DNA from: Gemmatimonadaceae bacterium
GTDB lineage: Bacteria; Gemmatimonadota; Gemmatimonadetes; Gemmatimonadales; Gemmatimonadaceae
Assembly: GCA_020851455.1 (NCBI GenBank)
Contig: JADZCT010000039.1
Span: 1 to 64,000 of the forward strand
Length of the DNA stretch: 64,000 nt
Direction of reading: 5' to 3'
Shown here: positions 37,066 to 46,187 of the stretch, piece by piece
How the letters are laid out: each line of letters begins with the position of its first letter
How positions within the stretch are numbered: position 1 is the first letter of the stretch
The notes under the pieces: generated by a model
What the model saw: only the letters and a program-made list of their open reading frames with translations
The model's database searches: none
Told to the model about the DNA's origin: nothing
Program-made: the position numbers and the translations under genes

Positions 37066-38178
37066 GTGGACAGCGAACGCCGCTCCGCGCGTGTTCAGTA
37101 CCGGGCGCCCGACTTCAAGTCGTCCCACCTGGTCAGCGCACCGCCCGCGCCAACGGCGAGGGCCGTGCAGGACGGTGTGCTGCCGGACGGGTTCTTCTCG
37201 ACGACCAATCTGCCGACCTACGTGAAGAATCCCGATGGTGCGTGGGTTCTCCCCCGCGAGCCGCGGATGGACGGTTGCCTGGTGCGCGGGCCGAACGGAA
37301 CATGGTTCGTGCGGGAAGCGCGCCGCGTGAAGCGCGGGGATGAAGTGGTCGTGGCGCTGCACGAGGACGGAAGGGACGGGGTGCTCGTGCATGCCACAGG
37401 GTTCGAGGCTCCGCCGGACGCGGCTGGCGACTTCCACTTCATGCAAAGCCAGGTGTCTCGCGAGAAGCCTATAGACTACGCCGCCATCGCGCGTATGCTG
37501 GTCGAGGAGAAGCGCCGCGGAGGGTACATCATCTGGGTCACGGGTCCCGCGCTGGTTCACTCTCGCGCGCGCGCCAACATGGTGTGGTTCATTCGCAACG
37601 GCTTCGTGCAGGCACTGCTCGCGGGGAACGCGGTGGCTGTGCACGACATCGAGGCGGCGGTGGTCGGCACGACGCTTGGAATGACCTCTACCGGCGCGCC
37701 CACCGAGGGCGGCCATTCGGCGCACATGCGCGCGATCAATACCGTGCGCCGCGCCGGATCCATCGAGGCGGCCGTGGAGGCGGGGATCATCCGGGACGGG
37801 ATCATGCGCGCGTGTGTGATGGAGGGCGTGCCGTTCGTCCTCTGCGGATCGATCCGCGACGATGGCCCGCTGCCGGGCGTTATCACCGACACGATCGAGG
37901 CGCAGGACGCGATGCGCGCGCACTGCATCCGCGCCACGACGGCAGTGATGCTTGCGACCGCGCTGCACTCGATCGCGGTCGGCAACATGCTTCCGGCGTA
38001 CTACGAGGACGCAGAGCGCGGCCTCTGTGAGCTGCCCACCATCACCGTGGACGCCGCGGAGTTTCTCGTGAGCAAGTTGAAGGACAGGGGCACGCACCAG
38101 GCCATCGGCGTGGTCACCAACGCGCAGGATTTCATGAGCATCCTCCGGCTGGCGGTCGAGGATGCGATCCGCCGGTAG
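37066..38178 (+). CDS. Archaeal-type ornithine cyclodeaminase (LOR/SDH domain, TIGR00300-like)
   Basis: A 370-residue protein. The C-terminal two-thirds match the LOR/SDH bifunctional domain family, including GGYIIWVTGPALVHSRARAN, FVQALLAGNAVAVHDIEAAV and GMTSTGAPTEGGHSAHMRAI. This family includes archaeal ornithine cyclodeaminase and the C-terminal domain of cyanobacterial AgrE/ArgZ, which deaminate ornithine to proline with NAD. The N-terminal part (YRAPDFKSSHLVSAPPAPT) has the substrate-binding beta domain. Its place directly after arginase gives the right substrate. It is unrelated to the mu-crystallin-type cyclodeaminase. Assignment is by remembered family features. Confidence 0.82.
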   Translation: MDSERRSARVQYRAPDFKSSHLVSAPPAPTARAVQDGVLPDGFFSTTNLPTYVKNPDGAWVLPREPRMDGCLVRGPNGTWFVREARRVKRGDEVVVALHEDGRDGVLVHATGFEAPPDAAGDFHFMQSQVSREKPIDYAAIARMLVEEKRRGGYIIWVTGPALVHSRARANMVWFIRNGFVQALLAGNAVAVHDIEAAVVGTTLGMTSTGAPTEGGHSAHMRAINTVRRAGSIEAAVEAGIIRDGIMRACVMEGVPFVLCGSIRDDGPLPGVITDTIEAQDAMRAHCIRATTAVMLATALHSIAVGNMLPAYYEDAERGLCELPTITVDAAEFLVSKLKDRGTHQAIGVVTNAQDFMSILRLAVEDAIRR

Positions 38179-38184
38179 GGATCG

Positions 38185-39615
38185 CTAGGGCACCGTGACC
38201 TTCGGCATCACGTAGGTCGCGCGCAGCGCCTCCTGGTATTCGGCGAAGAGCGCCTTGATGCCATCGAACTCCTTCTTCACGAGTGTCCGGTACTCGGGGC
38301 GCGTCGCGAAGTCGTAGAGGACGCTGGCCATCGCCTGCGCATCGGTCACGAAACCGGCGTGGCCAACGGCGGTGAGCGCGTCGGCTTCCATCTCATAGGT
38401 ATGGTTCGGTGCGTTCGACGACTTGGCCGAGAAGCCAAGGCCCGGGATGTCGCTCGACACGCTTCCCGTCTCCTCGTAGCCCTGCGGTTTCCCGGGCTCG
38501 GGCGCGATGCCGGTGGCGCCGTACTTCTTCATGTATGCGAACCCAACTTCGGCGAGCGTGCTCACGGCGATGCCGTCACGCGCCTTGCCGTAGTGGTCAA
38601 TCACGACCCTCGTGCCCGTGGCAAGCGCGGCCGCGCGAGCGGCGTTGTCAACCATCTCGGTCACCTGCTCGAGGTACACGGCGTCTGGGTAGCGGATGTA
38701 GAAGTCGGCAACAGTCTTGTCGGGCACCACGTTGGGCGCCGCTCCTCCCTCGACGATTACGCCCTGGATGCGCGTCTCCGGGCGAAGGTTGCTCCTCAGT
38801 CCGTCAATGTGGTTGAAGAGCTCGATCACGGCGGTGAGCGCGTTCCGCCCATTCCACGACGTGAGCTGGTGGGCCGGCGCGCCGTAGAACGTATACTTGG
38901 TGCCGTTGATATTCATGCAGCAGGTGCCGAAGCCAGCGGCCGGACGCGTCGTCGCGGTCGAGGAGTGGGAACGGAGCAGGATATCGGCGCCGCGGAAGAT
39001 CCCGGCGAGGTGCATGTCGGTCTTGGCGTTGGGCGGCATCATCTCCTCGCCAGGAGTGCCGTAAACGGTGACCGACCCGGGTTGACCGCTCTTCCCGAGG
39101 TACTCCGCCATCGCCACGGCCGCCGCAAGGCCGATCGGGCCCTGGGTGCTGTGCTGGTCGCCGTGGAACGCACCCTGCGTGCCGCGGAGCGCGTCGTACT
39201 CGACGATCACGCCCAGGTTCGGCGAGCCACGTCCGCCCTTCCACCGGGCGACGAACGCGGTCTTGAGGCTCGCAACGCCAATCTGGACGTCGAAGTCATG
39301 CGCCCGGAGCCAGTCGCCAAGGATCTTCACCGATCGCTCCTCGACGAATCCGACCTCCGGGTGGCGCGTGATGTCGTCGCCCATCGCCAGCAGTTCGGTG
39401 TCCATGAGCTGCCTGGCCCGGGCGGCAACCTCGTCGCGGGCGGCATTCGGTCCGGTGAGCTTCGCCACAAGGTCCGGCACGCCGAGCGATGCCTCCAGTT
39501 CCGCGATCTTGCGGATCACGCCACGCGCGGCCTCGCGCTCGGTGGGGGTCTCCTGCGCGCGCACGGCCCCGCCCCATGCCGCGACGAGAAGAACGGCCGC
39601 TGTGATTCGACGCAT
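38185..39615 (-). CDS. Exported M20-family amidohydrolase/peptidase
   Basis: A 476-residue zinc hydrolase with a cleavable signal (TAAVLLVAAWGGAVRAQ). M20 features are ITRHPEVGFVEERSVKILGD, NLGVIVEYDALRG with the metal-bridging Asp, GDQHSTQGPIGLAAAVAMAE with the ligand His, and GTPGEEMMPPNAKTDM with the catalytic Glu. The dimerisation domain is around residues 220-330. It resembles AbgB/indole-acetyl-amino-acid hydrolases. The substrate is unknown; periplasmic location and the two following amino-acid transporters suggest release of an amino acid from a conjugate. Confidence 0.88.
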   Translation of the reverse strand: MRRITAAVLLVAAWGGAVRAQETPTEREAARGVIRKIAELEASLGVPDLVAKLTGPNAARDEVAARARQLMDTELLAMGDDITRHPEVGFVEERSVKILGDWLRAHDFDVQIGVASLKTAFVARWKGGRGSPNLGVIVEYDALRGTQGAFHGDQHSTQGPIGLAAAVAMAEYLGKSGQPGSVTVYGTPGEEMMPPNAKTDMHLAGIFRGADILLRSHSSTATTRPAAGFGTCCMNINGTKYTFYGAPAHQLTSWNGRNALTAVIELFNHIDGLRSNLRPETRIQGVIVEGGAAPNVVPDKTVADFYIRYPDAVYLEQVTEMVDNAARAAALATGTRVVIDHYGKARDGIAVSTLAEVGFAYMKKYGATGIAPEPGKPQGYEETGSVSSDIPGLGFSAKSSNAPNHTYEMEADALTAVGHAGFVTDAQAMASVLYDFATRPEYRTLVKKEFDGIKALFAEYQEALRATYVMPKVTVP

Positions 39616-39639
39616 GACTCGACCCTCCGGTGAACCGGC

Positions 39640-40911
39640 TCAGGTGGGAACGACTTCTCCGGGATTCTCGGGAAACTCGCCTTCCCAGCGCGCCATCACG
39701 GCGGTCGCAAGCGAATTGCCCATGAGGTTGATGGACGTGCGGGCCATGTCCATGAATGCGTCCACGCCAAGGATCACCGCGATCGCTTCGAGCGGGAGGT
39801 TGAACATGGCGAGCGCGCCCGCGAGGATGACCAGCGATGCACGCGGCACGGCGGCCACTCCCTTGGACGTCAGCATTAGCGTGAGCATCATCAGGAGCTG
39901 CTGGCCGAAGGTCATGTCTATGCCACCGGCCTGCGCGGCGAACACAGAGGCAATGGCAAGGTAGAGCGTGGAGCCGTCGAGATTGAACGAGTAGCCTGCA
40001 GGGAGCACGAATGCGACGATCCGCTTCGGAATCCCGAACCGCTCGAGGTTCTGCATCATCAGAGGGAGCGCTGCCTCGCTGGAGGCGGTCGAGAACGCGA
40101 TCAGCCAAGGCTCCTTGGTGGCCCTCCAGAACGGCCTGATCGGGACGCGGAAGATGAGAGCCACCGGCAGAAGCACGCACAGCACGAAGACGACAAGGGT
40201 GCCGTAGAGCGTGAGCACCAGGATCGCCAGGCTCTTCAGGACGGTGATGCCGCTCGCGCCGACCGTGACGGCAATCGCGCCGCCGATACCCCACGGCGCA
40301 AACGCCATGACGATCGCGACGAACTTGAACATCACCTCGGCCAGCGACTCGCAGAACTCCAGCATCACCTGACGCGGACGGCCCTGCACCCGCGCCAGAG
40401 CCACGGCAAAGAGGATCGAGAAGAGCACGACCTGCAGCACCTCGTTCTTCGCCGCCGCCTCGAAGAAGCTCTGCGGCACGGCGTGCTCGATGACCCCGGC
40501 GAACGTGATCTTCGTCGCCGCGTACCCTTGCGCCACGTCCGCGCTCGCGCTGGAGAGGGAAATGCCCGCTCCTGGCTTCACGAGGTTCACCGCGCCAAGC
40601 CCGAGGAAGAGCGCGATGGTCGTGACAACTTCGAAGTAGACGATGGAGCGCAGGGCGAGCCGGCCCACGCGCCGCATGTCGTCGCCGTGCCCCGCAATTC
40701 CGACCACGAGCGTGCTGAACAGAAGCGGCACGATCAGCGTCTTGATGAGGCGGAGGAATACGGTGGAAAGCGTTCGCGCGAATGCCGTGACGTTGGGGTG
40801 CTCGGCTGCCGGAAGGAGCCAGCCCGCGAGGATCCCGATGACCATCGAGATCAGAATCCACTGCGTCTGCGAAATCTTCCTGCGCGCGGGAGCGTTGGGC
40901 TCGGTTGCCAT
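39640..40911 (-). CDS. Dicarboxylate/amino acid:cation symporter (DAACS)
   Basis: A 423-residue glutamate/aspartate/C4-dicarboxylate-type carrier. Visible are FLRLIKTLIVPLLFSTLVVG, the serine-rich hairpin TASSEAALPLMMQNLERFGI, the helix 7 motif GYSFNLDGSTLYLAIASVFA (NMDGT-like), and FMDMARTSINLMGNSLATAV. The start ATG at 40911 gives the expected N-terminus; the track extends it wrongly. It lies 24 bases from the amidohydrolase gene. Glutamate or aspartate transport is likely, not proven. Confidence 0.92.
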   Translation of the reverse strand: MATEPNAPARRKISQTQWILISMVIGILAGWLLPAAEHPNVTAFARTLSTVFLRLIKTLIVPLLFSTLVVGIAGHGDDMRRVGRLALRSIVYFEVVTTIALFLGLGAVNLVKPGAGISLSSASADVAQGYAATKITFAGVIEHAVPQSFFEAAAKNEVLQVVLFSILFAVALARVQGRPRQVMLEFCESLAEVMFKFVAIVMAFAPWGIGGAIAVTVGASGITVLKSLAILVLTLYGTLVVFVLCVLLPVALIFRVPIRPFWRATKEPWLIAFSTASSEAALPLMMQNLERFGIPKRIVAFVLPAGYSFNLDGSTLYLAIASVFAAQAGGIDMTFGQQLLMMLTLMLTSKGVAAVPRASLVILAGALAMFNLPLEAIAVILGVDAFMDMARTSINLMGNSLATAVMARWEGEFPENPGEVVPT

Positions 40912-40946
40912 CGCTGGAGGGACGTGGGGGAGTGGAGGAAGCCGCG

Positions 40947-42443
40947 TCAGGCGGCGCTTCGGAGCCGCGACCGGGACCTGCCGTACATGAAGTAAATCAC
41001 GAGGCCAACGATGAGCCAGACCGCGAAGCGCACCCATGCCTCCCACGGCAGGCCCGTGATCACGAATACGCACGCCAGCGCGGCAAGGATGGCCACCGGC
41101 CAGACAAACGGCACCCGAAAGGGCCGCGGACGGTCCGGCTCGATGACCCGCAGCACGAGCACGCCCACCGCAACGAGCGAGAAGGCGAAGAGCGTCCCGA
41201 TGTTGGTCAGGTCGTATGTCTCGCCGGCGTCGCCAACGAGCCCGCCAAGCGCGACGAGCGAGCCGATCGCCAGCGTCGTGAGGTACGGCGTACGGAATCG
41301 CGGATGGATCTTCGATGCCCACTTCGGCAGCAGGCCATCACGCGCCATCGCCATGAAGATGCGGGCCTGCCCGTACTGAAACACCAGGAGCACCGCGCTC
41401 GTGGCCACCACGGCGCCAAGCGCGATGAACCACGTGAACTTCTGCAGGCCAGCCTGGTTGAACGCCGCGGCAAGGGGATCGTTTGCCAGGAGCTGCTTGT
41501 ACGGCACGATTCCGGTTGCCACCGCCCCGACGGCAATGTAGATGACCGTACAGACGAGCAGCCCAAGCAGGATGCCACGCGGCATGGTGCGCTGCGGGTC
41601 TTTGGTCTCCTCGGACGCAGTGGAGATGGCGTCGAAGCCGATGTACGCGAAGAAGACTATAGCCGCGCCCTGATGGATGCCGCGGAAGCCGTTGGGCGCG
41701 AACGGCTTGTAGTTGTCCATGTTGATGTGCTGCACGCCGATCACCACGAACACGGCGAGCACGATGAGCTTCACGAGCACCATCGCCTTGTTCACCCGCA
41801 TGCTCTCGCGCACACCGATCAACAGCAGCCACGTGATGAGCGCGACGATGGCAAACGCGGGAACGTTGAGCAGCACGGGAACCCCGGCGATGTGCGGCGC
41901 ATCGGCGATCAACGCCTTCAGGGGCGAGTCGGGAGCCGCGAGGATAACCTCGCGGTAGCCGTGCGCCAGCCACCCTGGGACATTGATGCCGAAACCCGAC
42001 AGGAGCGACACGAAGTACCCGCTCCAACTGATTGCGACGGCGATGTTGCCCACGGCGTACTCGAGGATCAGGTCCCACCCGATGATCCACGCAATGACCT
42101 CGCCGAGCGTGGCATACGTGTAGGCGTACGCGCTGCCCGCCTGCGGAATCATCGAGGCCAGCTCGGCGTAACACAGGGCGGCCAGCGCGCAGATGGCGCC
42201 GAGCAGGAGGAACGAAAGCACTAGCGCCGGGCCGGCTCCGTAGCGCACCACGGTAACGCCATCGGCGGCCATCTGCCCGGCGGCGGCGGTTCCGATCGAG
42301 GAGAAGATTCCCGCCCCGATCACCGCTCCGATCGAGAGGGCCACGAGGTCAACCGTGCCGAGCGTGCGGCGGAGGCCCTTGCCGCTGTCGGCGTCGTCCG
42401 GAACCAGGTCAGCTATCGGCTTGCGGGCAAACAGTGACGTCAC
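40947..42443 (-). CDS. APC-family amino acid permease (cationic amino acid transporter type)
   Basis: A 498-residue, 12-14-helix permease. The APC start GTVDLVALSIGAVIGAGIFS and the helix 3 region YAELASMIPQAGSAYAYTYA are clear. FAYIGFDAISTASEETKDPQ is the CAT subfamily signature, pointing to arginine/lysine/ornithine or broad amino-acid uptake. It is transcribed after hppA (40 bases) and before the DAACS gene. Arginine import would match the arginase on the opposite side of the region. Confidence 0.93.
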   Translation of the reverse strand: MTSLFARKPIADLVPDDADSGKGLRRTLGTVDLVALSIGAVIGAGIFSSIGTAAAGQMAADGVTVVRYGAGPALVLSFLLLGAICALAALCYAELASMIPQAGSAYAYTYATLGEVIAWIIGWDLILEYAVGNIAVAISWSGYFVSLLSGFGINVPGWLAHGYREVILAAPDSPLKALIADAPHIAGVPVLLNVPAFAIVALITWLLLIGVRESMRVNKAMVLVKLIVLAVFVVIGVQHINMDNYKPFAPNGFRGIHQGAAIVFFAYIGFDAISTASEETKDPQRTMPRGILLGLLVCTVIYIAVGAVATGIVPYKQLLANDPLAAAFNQAGLQKFTWFIALGAVVATSAVLLVFQYGQARIFMAMARDGLLPKWASKIHPRFRTPYLTTLAIGSLVALGGLVGDAGETYDLTNIGTLFAFSLVAVGVLVLRVIEPDRPRPFRVPFVWPVAILAALACVFVITGLPWEAWVRFAVWLIVGLVIYFMYGRSRSRLRSAA

Positions 42444-42483
42444 GGGCCTCCTCGCTTGGCTTGGTTGCCGCCTGCGGCTCCGG

Positions 42484-44661
42484 TCAGATGAACAGCGGCG
42501 CCAGCACGAGCGTGATGGTGCTCAAGAGCTTGATCAGCACGTGCAGCGATGGCCCGGCGGTGTCCTTGAACGGATCGCCGACGGTATCGCCAACCACCGC
42601 CGCCTTGTGCGCATCGGACTTCTTGCCGCCGTGCACGCCGGTCTCGATGTACTTCTTGGCGTTGTCCCACGCGCCGCCGCCGTTGTTGAGGAACCCGGCC
42701 ATCATGATCCCGGCTACGGTCGCGATCATGAGGAAGCCGGCGACAGCCTCTGCGCCAAGCCGTTCGCCATCGCCGCCGATCGCGCGGAACGAGACGCCAA
42801 CGACGATCGGGAAGAGCACGACCAGCGCGCCGGGCAGCACCATCGCCCGGAGGGCCCCCTTGGTGACGATGTCAACGCACGCGCCGTAATCGGGGTTGTC
42901 CGTCCCCTGCATGATGCCCGGCTTCTCGCGGAACTGCCGCCGCACTTCGGTGATTACGCTCTGCGCGGCGCGGCTCACCGCGCGAAGCGCGAGCGAACTG
43001 AACCAGAACACGAGCATCGCGCCGAGGAGCGCAGCGACGAATACCGGCGGCTTGGAGAGGTCTACGTGCAGGACGCTGCTCGTGTAGTGCTGCACCTCGT
43101 CGAGGTACGCCGAGAAGAGCAGGAATGCGGCAAGCGCGGCAGACCCGATCGCGTAACCCTTGGTGAGCGCTTTCGTGGTGTTGCCCACGGCGTCCAGGCG
43201 ATCCGTCTTCTCGCGGATGGACTCGGGCTGCCGCGACATCTCCACTATACCGCCGGCGTTGTCGGTGATGGGCCCGAACACGTCCATCGCCAGGATATAG
43301 CCGGCCGAGCCAAGCATGCCCATCGTCGCTACCGCGGTGCCGAAGAGGCCGCCCGCGGGCTCGCCGTTGATCACGATCCCGCTCGATCGGCCGAGCAGGA
43401 AGCTCGAGACGAGCGCGATGCCGATCGTAATCACCGGCAGCACGGTGGATTCCATGCCGACGGAGAGCCCCATGATGATGTTGGTTGCGGGGCCGGTGAG
43501 CGAAGCATCCGCGATCGCCTTCACCGGCCGGTAGCGGTACTCGGTGTAGTACTGTGTGATGAAGACGAAGGCCACCGACGTGGCTACGCCGACCATCGCA
43601 CAGAGGAAGAAGTGCCACCACGCGTCGGGAGCGTCGGGCGAGGCAAGAAGCGTGCGGCAGATGAAGAAGATCGCGACCGAAGCCAGCGCGGTCGTGAGAT
43701 AGAAGCCGCGGTTGAGCGCGTTCATCGGATCTTCGTCCTCGCGCGCCTTCACGGACATGATTCCGATAATCGAGGCGACGATGCCAGCGGCGCCGATAAC
43801 GAGCGGGAAGAGGATGCCGCGGACGCCGAAAGACTGGTAAAGGAGCACGCCCAGGATCATCGCGCCGATGTTCTCGGCCGCGGTTGACTCGAAAAGGTCA
43901 GCGCCGCGCCCGGCGCAGTCACCAACGTTGTCGCCAACGAGGTCCGCGATCACGGCCGGGTTACGCGGGTCGTCCTCGGGGATCCCCGCCTCGACCTTGC
44001 CAACGAGATCGGCGCCGACGTCGGCCGCCTTCGTATAGATGCCGCCGCCAAGCTGGGCGAAGAGCGCCACGAAGCTCGCCCCAAATCCGTAGCCGACGAT
44101 CAGGAACGGAATCTTCTGGGCCCACAGGTCGGCGCCCATGCCGGCGGGCGCGAAGGCCGAGAGCATGGCGAAAAGGCCGCCGACGCCCAGGATTGACATC
44201 CCTACCGTGAAGAGGCCGCTCACCGCGCCACCGCGCAGTGCGGTCTGCAGCGCAGCGTTCAGCGAACTCGTGGCGGCGGCGGCCACGCGGATGTTCGTGC
44301 GTATGGACACCCACATGCCCATGTAGCCGGCGATCCCGGATGAGAGGGCACCGAGCAGGAACGAGATCGTGACGTAGAAGGCGAGCATCGCACGATCGCT
44401 CACCGGGTCGGTGGGCAGCGACTGCCGCAGGACGCCGTAGCCGAACGCGAGAAGGATCGCCACGAGCACGGCGAGCAGCGATATCGTGCGGTTCTGCCGG
44501 CGCAGGTACGCCTCGGCGCCCTCCTGAATGGCGTCGGAGATCTTGCGCATCTCCGGCGTGCCGGTGTCACGGGCGAGGACCCAGCGTGCGAGCACGACGG
44601 CAAAGGCGAGCGCACCAGCGCTGCCGCCCAGGACGATCCAGAGCAAAGTCGAAAGGGACAT
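42484..44661 (-). CDS. hppA: Membrane-bound proton-translocating pyrophosphatase
   Basis: A 725-residue, 16-helix ion-pumping pyrophosphatase. The PPi site is in KAADVGADLVGKVEAGIPED and NPAVIADLVGDNVGDCAGRG; the C-terminal site is NAKKYIETGVHGGKKSDAHK and the following AAVVGDTVGDPFKDTAGP. The selectivity stretch GNTTKALTKGYAIGSAA has Lys and Thr at the two positions that mark potassium-independent proton pumps. No Shine-Dalgarno is seen before the ATG. It leads toward the amino-acid permease 40 bases downstream. Confidence 0.96.
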   Translation of the reverse strand: MSLSTLLWIVLGGSAGALAFAVVLARWVLARDTGTPEMRKISDAIQEGAEAYLRRQNRTISLLAVLVAILLAFGYGVLRQSLPTDPVSDRAMLAFYVTISFLLGALSSGIAGYMGMWVSIRTNIRVAAAATSSLNAALQTALRGGAVSGLFTVGMSILGVGGLFAMLSAFAPAGMGADLWAQKIPFLIVGYGFGASFVALFAQLGGGIYTKAADVGADLVGKVEAGIPEDDPRNPAVIADLVGDNVGDCAGRGADLFESTAAENIGAMILGVLLYQSFGVRGILFPLVIGAAGIVASIIGIMSVKAREDEDPMNALNRGFYLTTALASVAIFFICRTLLASPDAPDAWWHFFLCAMVGVATSVAFVFITQYYTEYRYRPVKAIADASLTGPATNIIMGLSVGMESTVLPVITIGIALVSSFLLGRSSGIVINGEPAGGLFGTAVATMGMLGSAGYILAMDVFGPITDNAGGIVEMSRQPESIREKTDRLDAVGNTTKALTKGYAIGSAALAAFLLFSAYLDEVQHYTSSVLHVDLSKPPVFVAALLGAMLVFWFSSLALRAVSRAAQSVITEVRRQFREKPGIMQGTDNPDYGACVDIVTKGALRAMVLPGALVVLFPIVVGVSFRAIGGDGERLGAEAVAGFLMIATVAGIMMAGFLNNGGGAWDNAKKYIETGVHGGKKSDAHKAAVVGDTVGDPFKDTAGPSLHVLIKLLSTITLVLAPLFI

Positions 44662-44880
44662 TGTGGGGTGTTATGTCGAATTCTTGCCATCGGGAGCATG
44701 CCCTCCGGCGACCGCCGGTGGCAGCACCATCAACCGCGGGCCATCTCGTTATGGCGTCACGGTTTGCACGGAAGCGTGGGAAGTTAAGTATTGAGCCACG
44801 CCGGGGGTAGTGTCGCCGCGGTGGCAGCAGGGTGGCTACGGCTGCCGGGTCGCCGGATATTCGAGCCGGCCGTCAGGCCC
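44662..44880. other. 219-base intergenic stretch between hppA and the second TonB gene
   Basis: No coding sequence or RNA gene is seen. It holds a possible stem GGCAGC...GCTGCC near 44823-44846, one isolated TTAAG (44784-44788), and a short AT-rich patch (GAATTCGACATAACA on the minus strand) close to the hppA start that could be part of its promoter. None is convincing alone. Confidence 0.4.
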
Positions 44881-45693
44881 TCAGGCTGGGGCGCTGGCGG
44901 TGATGGATGTGGTGTCCTTGACAGGAGTGCCGTCGGCGCGGACGGCTGGACGGAAGCGCACCTCGTCAAGCATCGCCCTGATCTTCCGGTTGTACCCCGC
45001 GTCCCGGCTCTCGTTGAAGTGAAGGAGTCGCGCGTTCCCCTTCTCATCCACCTCGAACACGGCCACGAGGGTGTATGGGCGGACCTTGGCCGGCACGGGC
45101 AATGGGAGCAGTGCAAGGTTCGTCACGGACGGCGGATAGACGCGCGAGCTCCCACCGCCAGTTCCCGGCCCGTTGCCGGATCCCGTCCCGGTTCCCGAGC
45201 CAGACCCGACCCCACCCCCCGTTCCCGTGCCGCTTCCCGCGCCATCTCCGCCCGTTCCCGCGCCCGAGCCGGTGCCGGGCAGCTTCGATACCGCGGTTGG
45301 CAACGGTTCCGCCGTGGGGAGTTCCGGCTTGAGCTCCGGCGGCTTCACGACCGGCTGCGGGGCCACGACCGGCTGCGGGACCTGGGGTGTCTGGCGCTCC
45401 TGCGCGGCAGCTGGCGGCGGGGGCGCAACTTCTATGTACAAGGCGCGCTCCGGACCTCCGCCGCGACGTCCGCCGCCACCCCCACCCGCCGGCCCCTTGC
45501 CGCCGGCGCCCTCGTTCCGGCTCACGATCATGTCGTGCGCAATCACCGGGCCGAGTATCAGGAAGGCGATGATCGCGTGCAGGAGGATGGACGCGGCGAT
45601 GCTTGTCACCCGGTTCTGGGGTGGCAGCGGAAGCCCGACCGGCGGGCGGTATGGCCTGTGGGGGCCCGGTGGCGGTGCGGGTTCGGTTTCCAT
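44881..45693 (-). CDS. TonB-like energy transducer with Gly-rich spacer
   Basis: A 270-residue protein. The N-terminus is Pro-rich and cytoplasmic. A single membrane anchor, SIAASILLHAIIAFLILGPV, is followed by a Gly-rich and Pro-rich periplasmic spacer, including a 44-residue Gly/Ser/Thr tract (about 140-183). The C-terminal domain VRPYTLVAVFEVDEKGNARL is TonB-like. It would carry proton-motive energy to outer-membrane receptors. It is the last gene of the TonB/Exb unit, 68 bases after exbD. A TolA-like role is the main alternative. Confidence 0.78.
   Translation of the reverse strand: METEPAPPPGPHRPYRPPVGLPLPPQNRVTSIAASILLHAIIAFLILGPVIAHDMIVSRNEGAGGKGPAGGGGGGRRGGGPERALYIEVAPPPPAAAQERQTPQVPQPVVAPQPVVKPPELKPELPTAEPLPTAVSKLPGTGSGAGTGGDGAGSGTGTGGGVGSGSGTGTGSGNGPGTGGGSSRVYPPSVTNLALLPLPVPAKVRPYTLVAVFEVDEKGNARLLHFNESRDAGYNRKIRAMLDEVRFRPAVRADGTPVKDTTSITASAPA
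45145..45276 (-). repeat. Low-complexity Gly/Ser/Thr coding tract
   Basis: Imperfect short repeats built from GGNACNGGN-like units encode residues about 140-183 of the TonB-like protein. They form a flexible spacer across the periplasm. Copy-number slippage would keep the frame only in multiples of three. Confidence 0.7.
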
Positions 45694-45761
45694 GGCGTGT
45701 TAAATGATACGACCGGCGAACCACGAAAGGTTCGCCGGCCGCATCAATGCACGCGCAGTGG

Positions 45762-46187
45762 CTACTGTTTGCTGCCCGGAACCGGTGGCGTGGTGCCGAT
45801 CACCTTGACACCCGCCCCTCGCGCCTGGTCCATCGCGAAGATCACGTCCTGGTACTTCACCTCGGGATCGCCCTTGATGAAGATGATCTTCTCCGGACGC
45901 GGCTCGTAGATCTTCTTGAGCTCGTTGAACAGCTCCCCCTTCGAGACCTGCGCCTTGTTGATGAGGAACTGCTCGCCGGGATTCACCTCGAGCACGATTT
46001 GGTTGACCTTCTGGTTCTTCGGCGGCGGCGTCACCGTAGGATCGGGTAACTGGACGTCGAAGGCCTTTCGCCCCATCGGGATGATGACCATGAAGATGAT
46101 CAGCAGCACGAGGAGCACGTCAATCATTGGCGTGAGGTTAGGCTCGGAATTGAAGCCGCCTTTGCCACCTCCGGCACTCATGCCCAT
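45762..46187 (-). CDS. exbD: ExbD/TolR-type biopolymer transport protein
   Basis: A 141-residue inner-membrane protein of the TonB-ExbB-ExbD motor. The N-terminal helix NLTPMIDVLLVLLIIFMVII contains the essential Asp that carries protons. The periplasmic part has EVNPGEQFLINKAQVSKGEL. The start overlaps the TAA of the other exbD by one base (TAATG). Two non-identical ExbD proteins are encoded in tandem. Confidence 0.92.
   Translation of the reverse strand: MGMSAGGGKGGFNSEPNLTPMIDVLLVLLIIFMVIIPMGRKAFDVQLPDPTVTPPPKNQKVNQIVLEVNPGEQFLINKAQVSKGELFNELKKIYEPRPEKIIFIKGDPEVKYQDVIFAMDQARGAGVKVIGTTPPVPGSKQ

Noticed and set aside
44784-44788. Single TTAAG near hppA, and another-like run near 4209
   Set aside because: Neither has an 11-base repeat partner, so there is no support for a response-regulator site.
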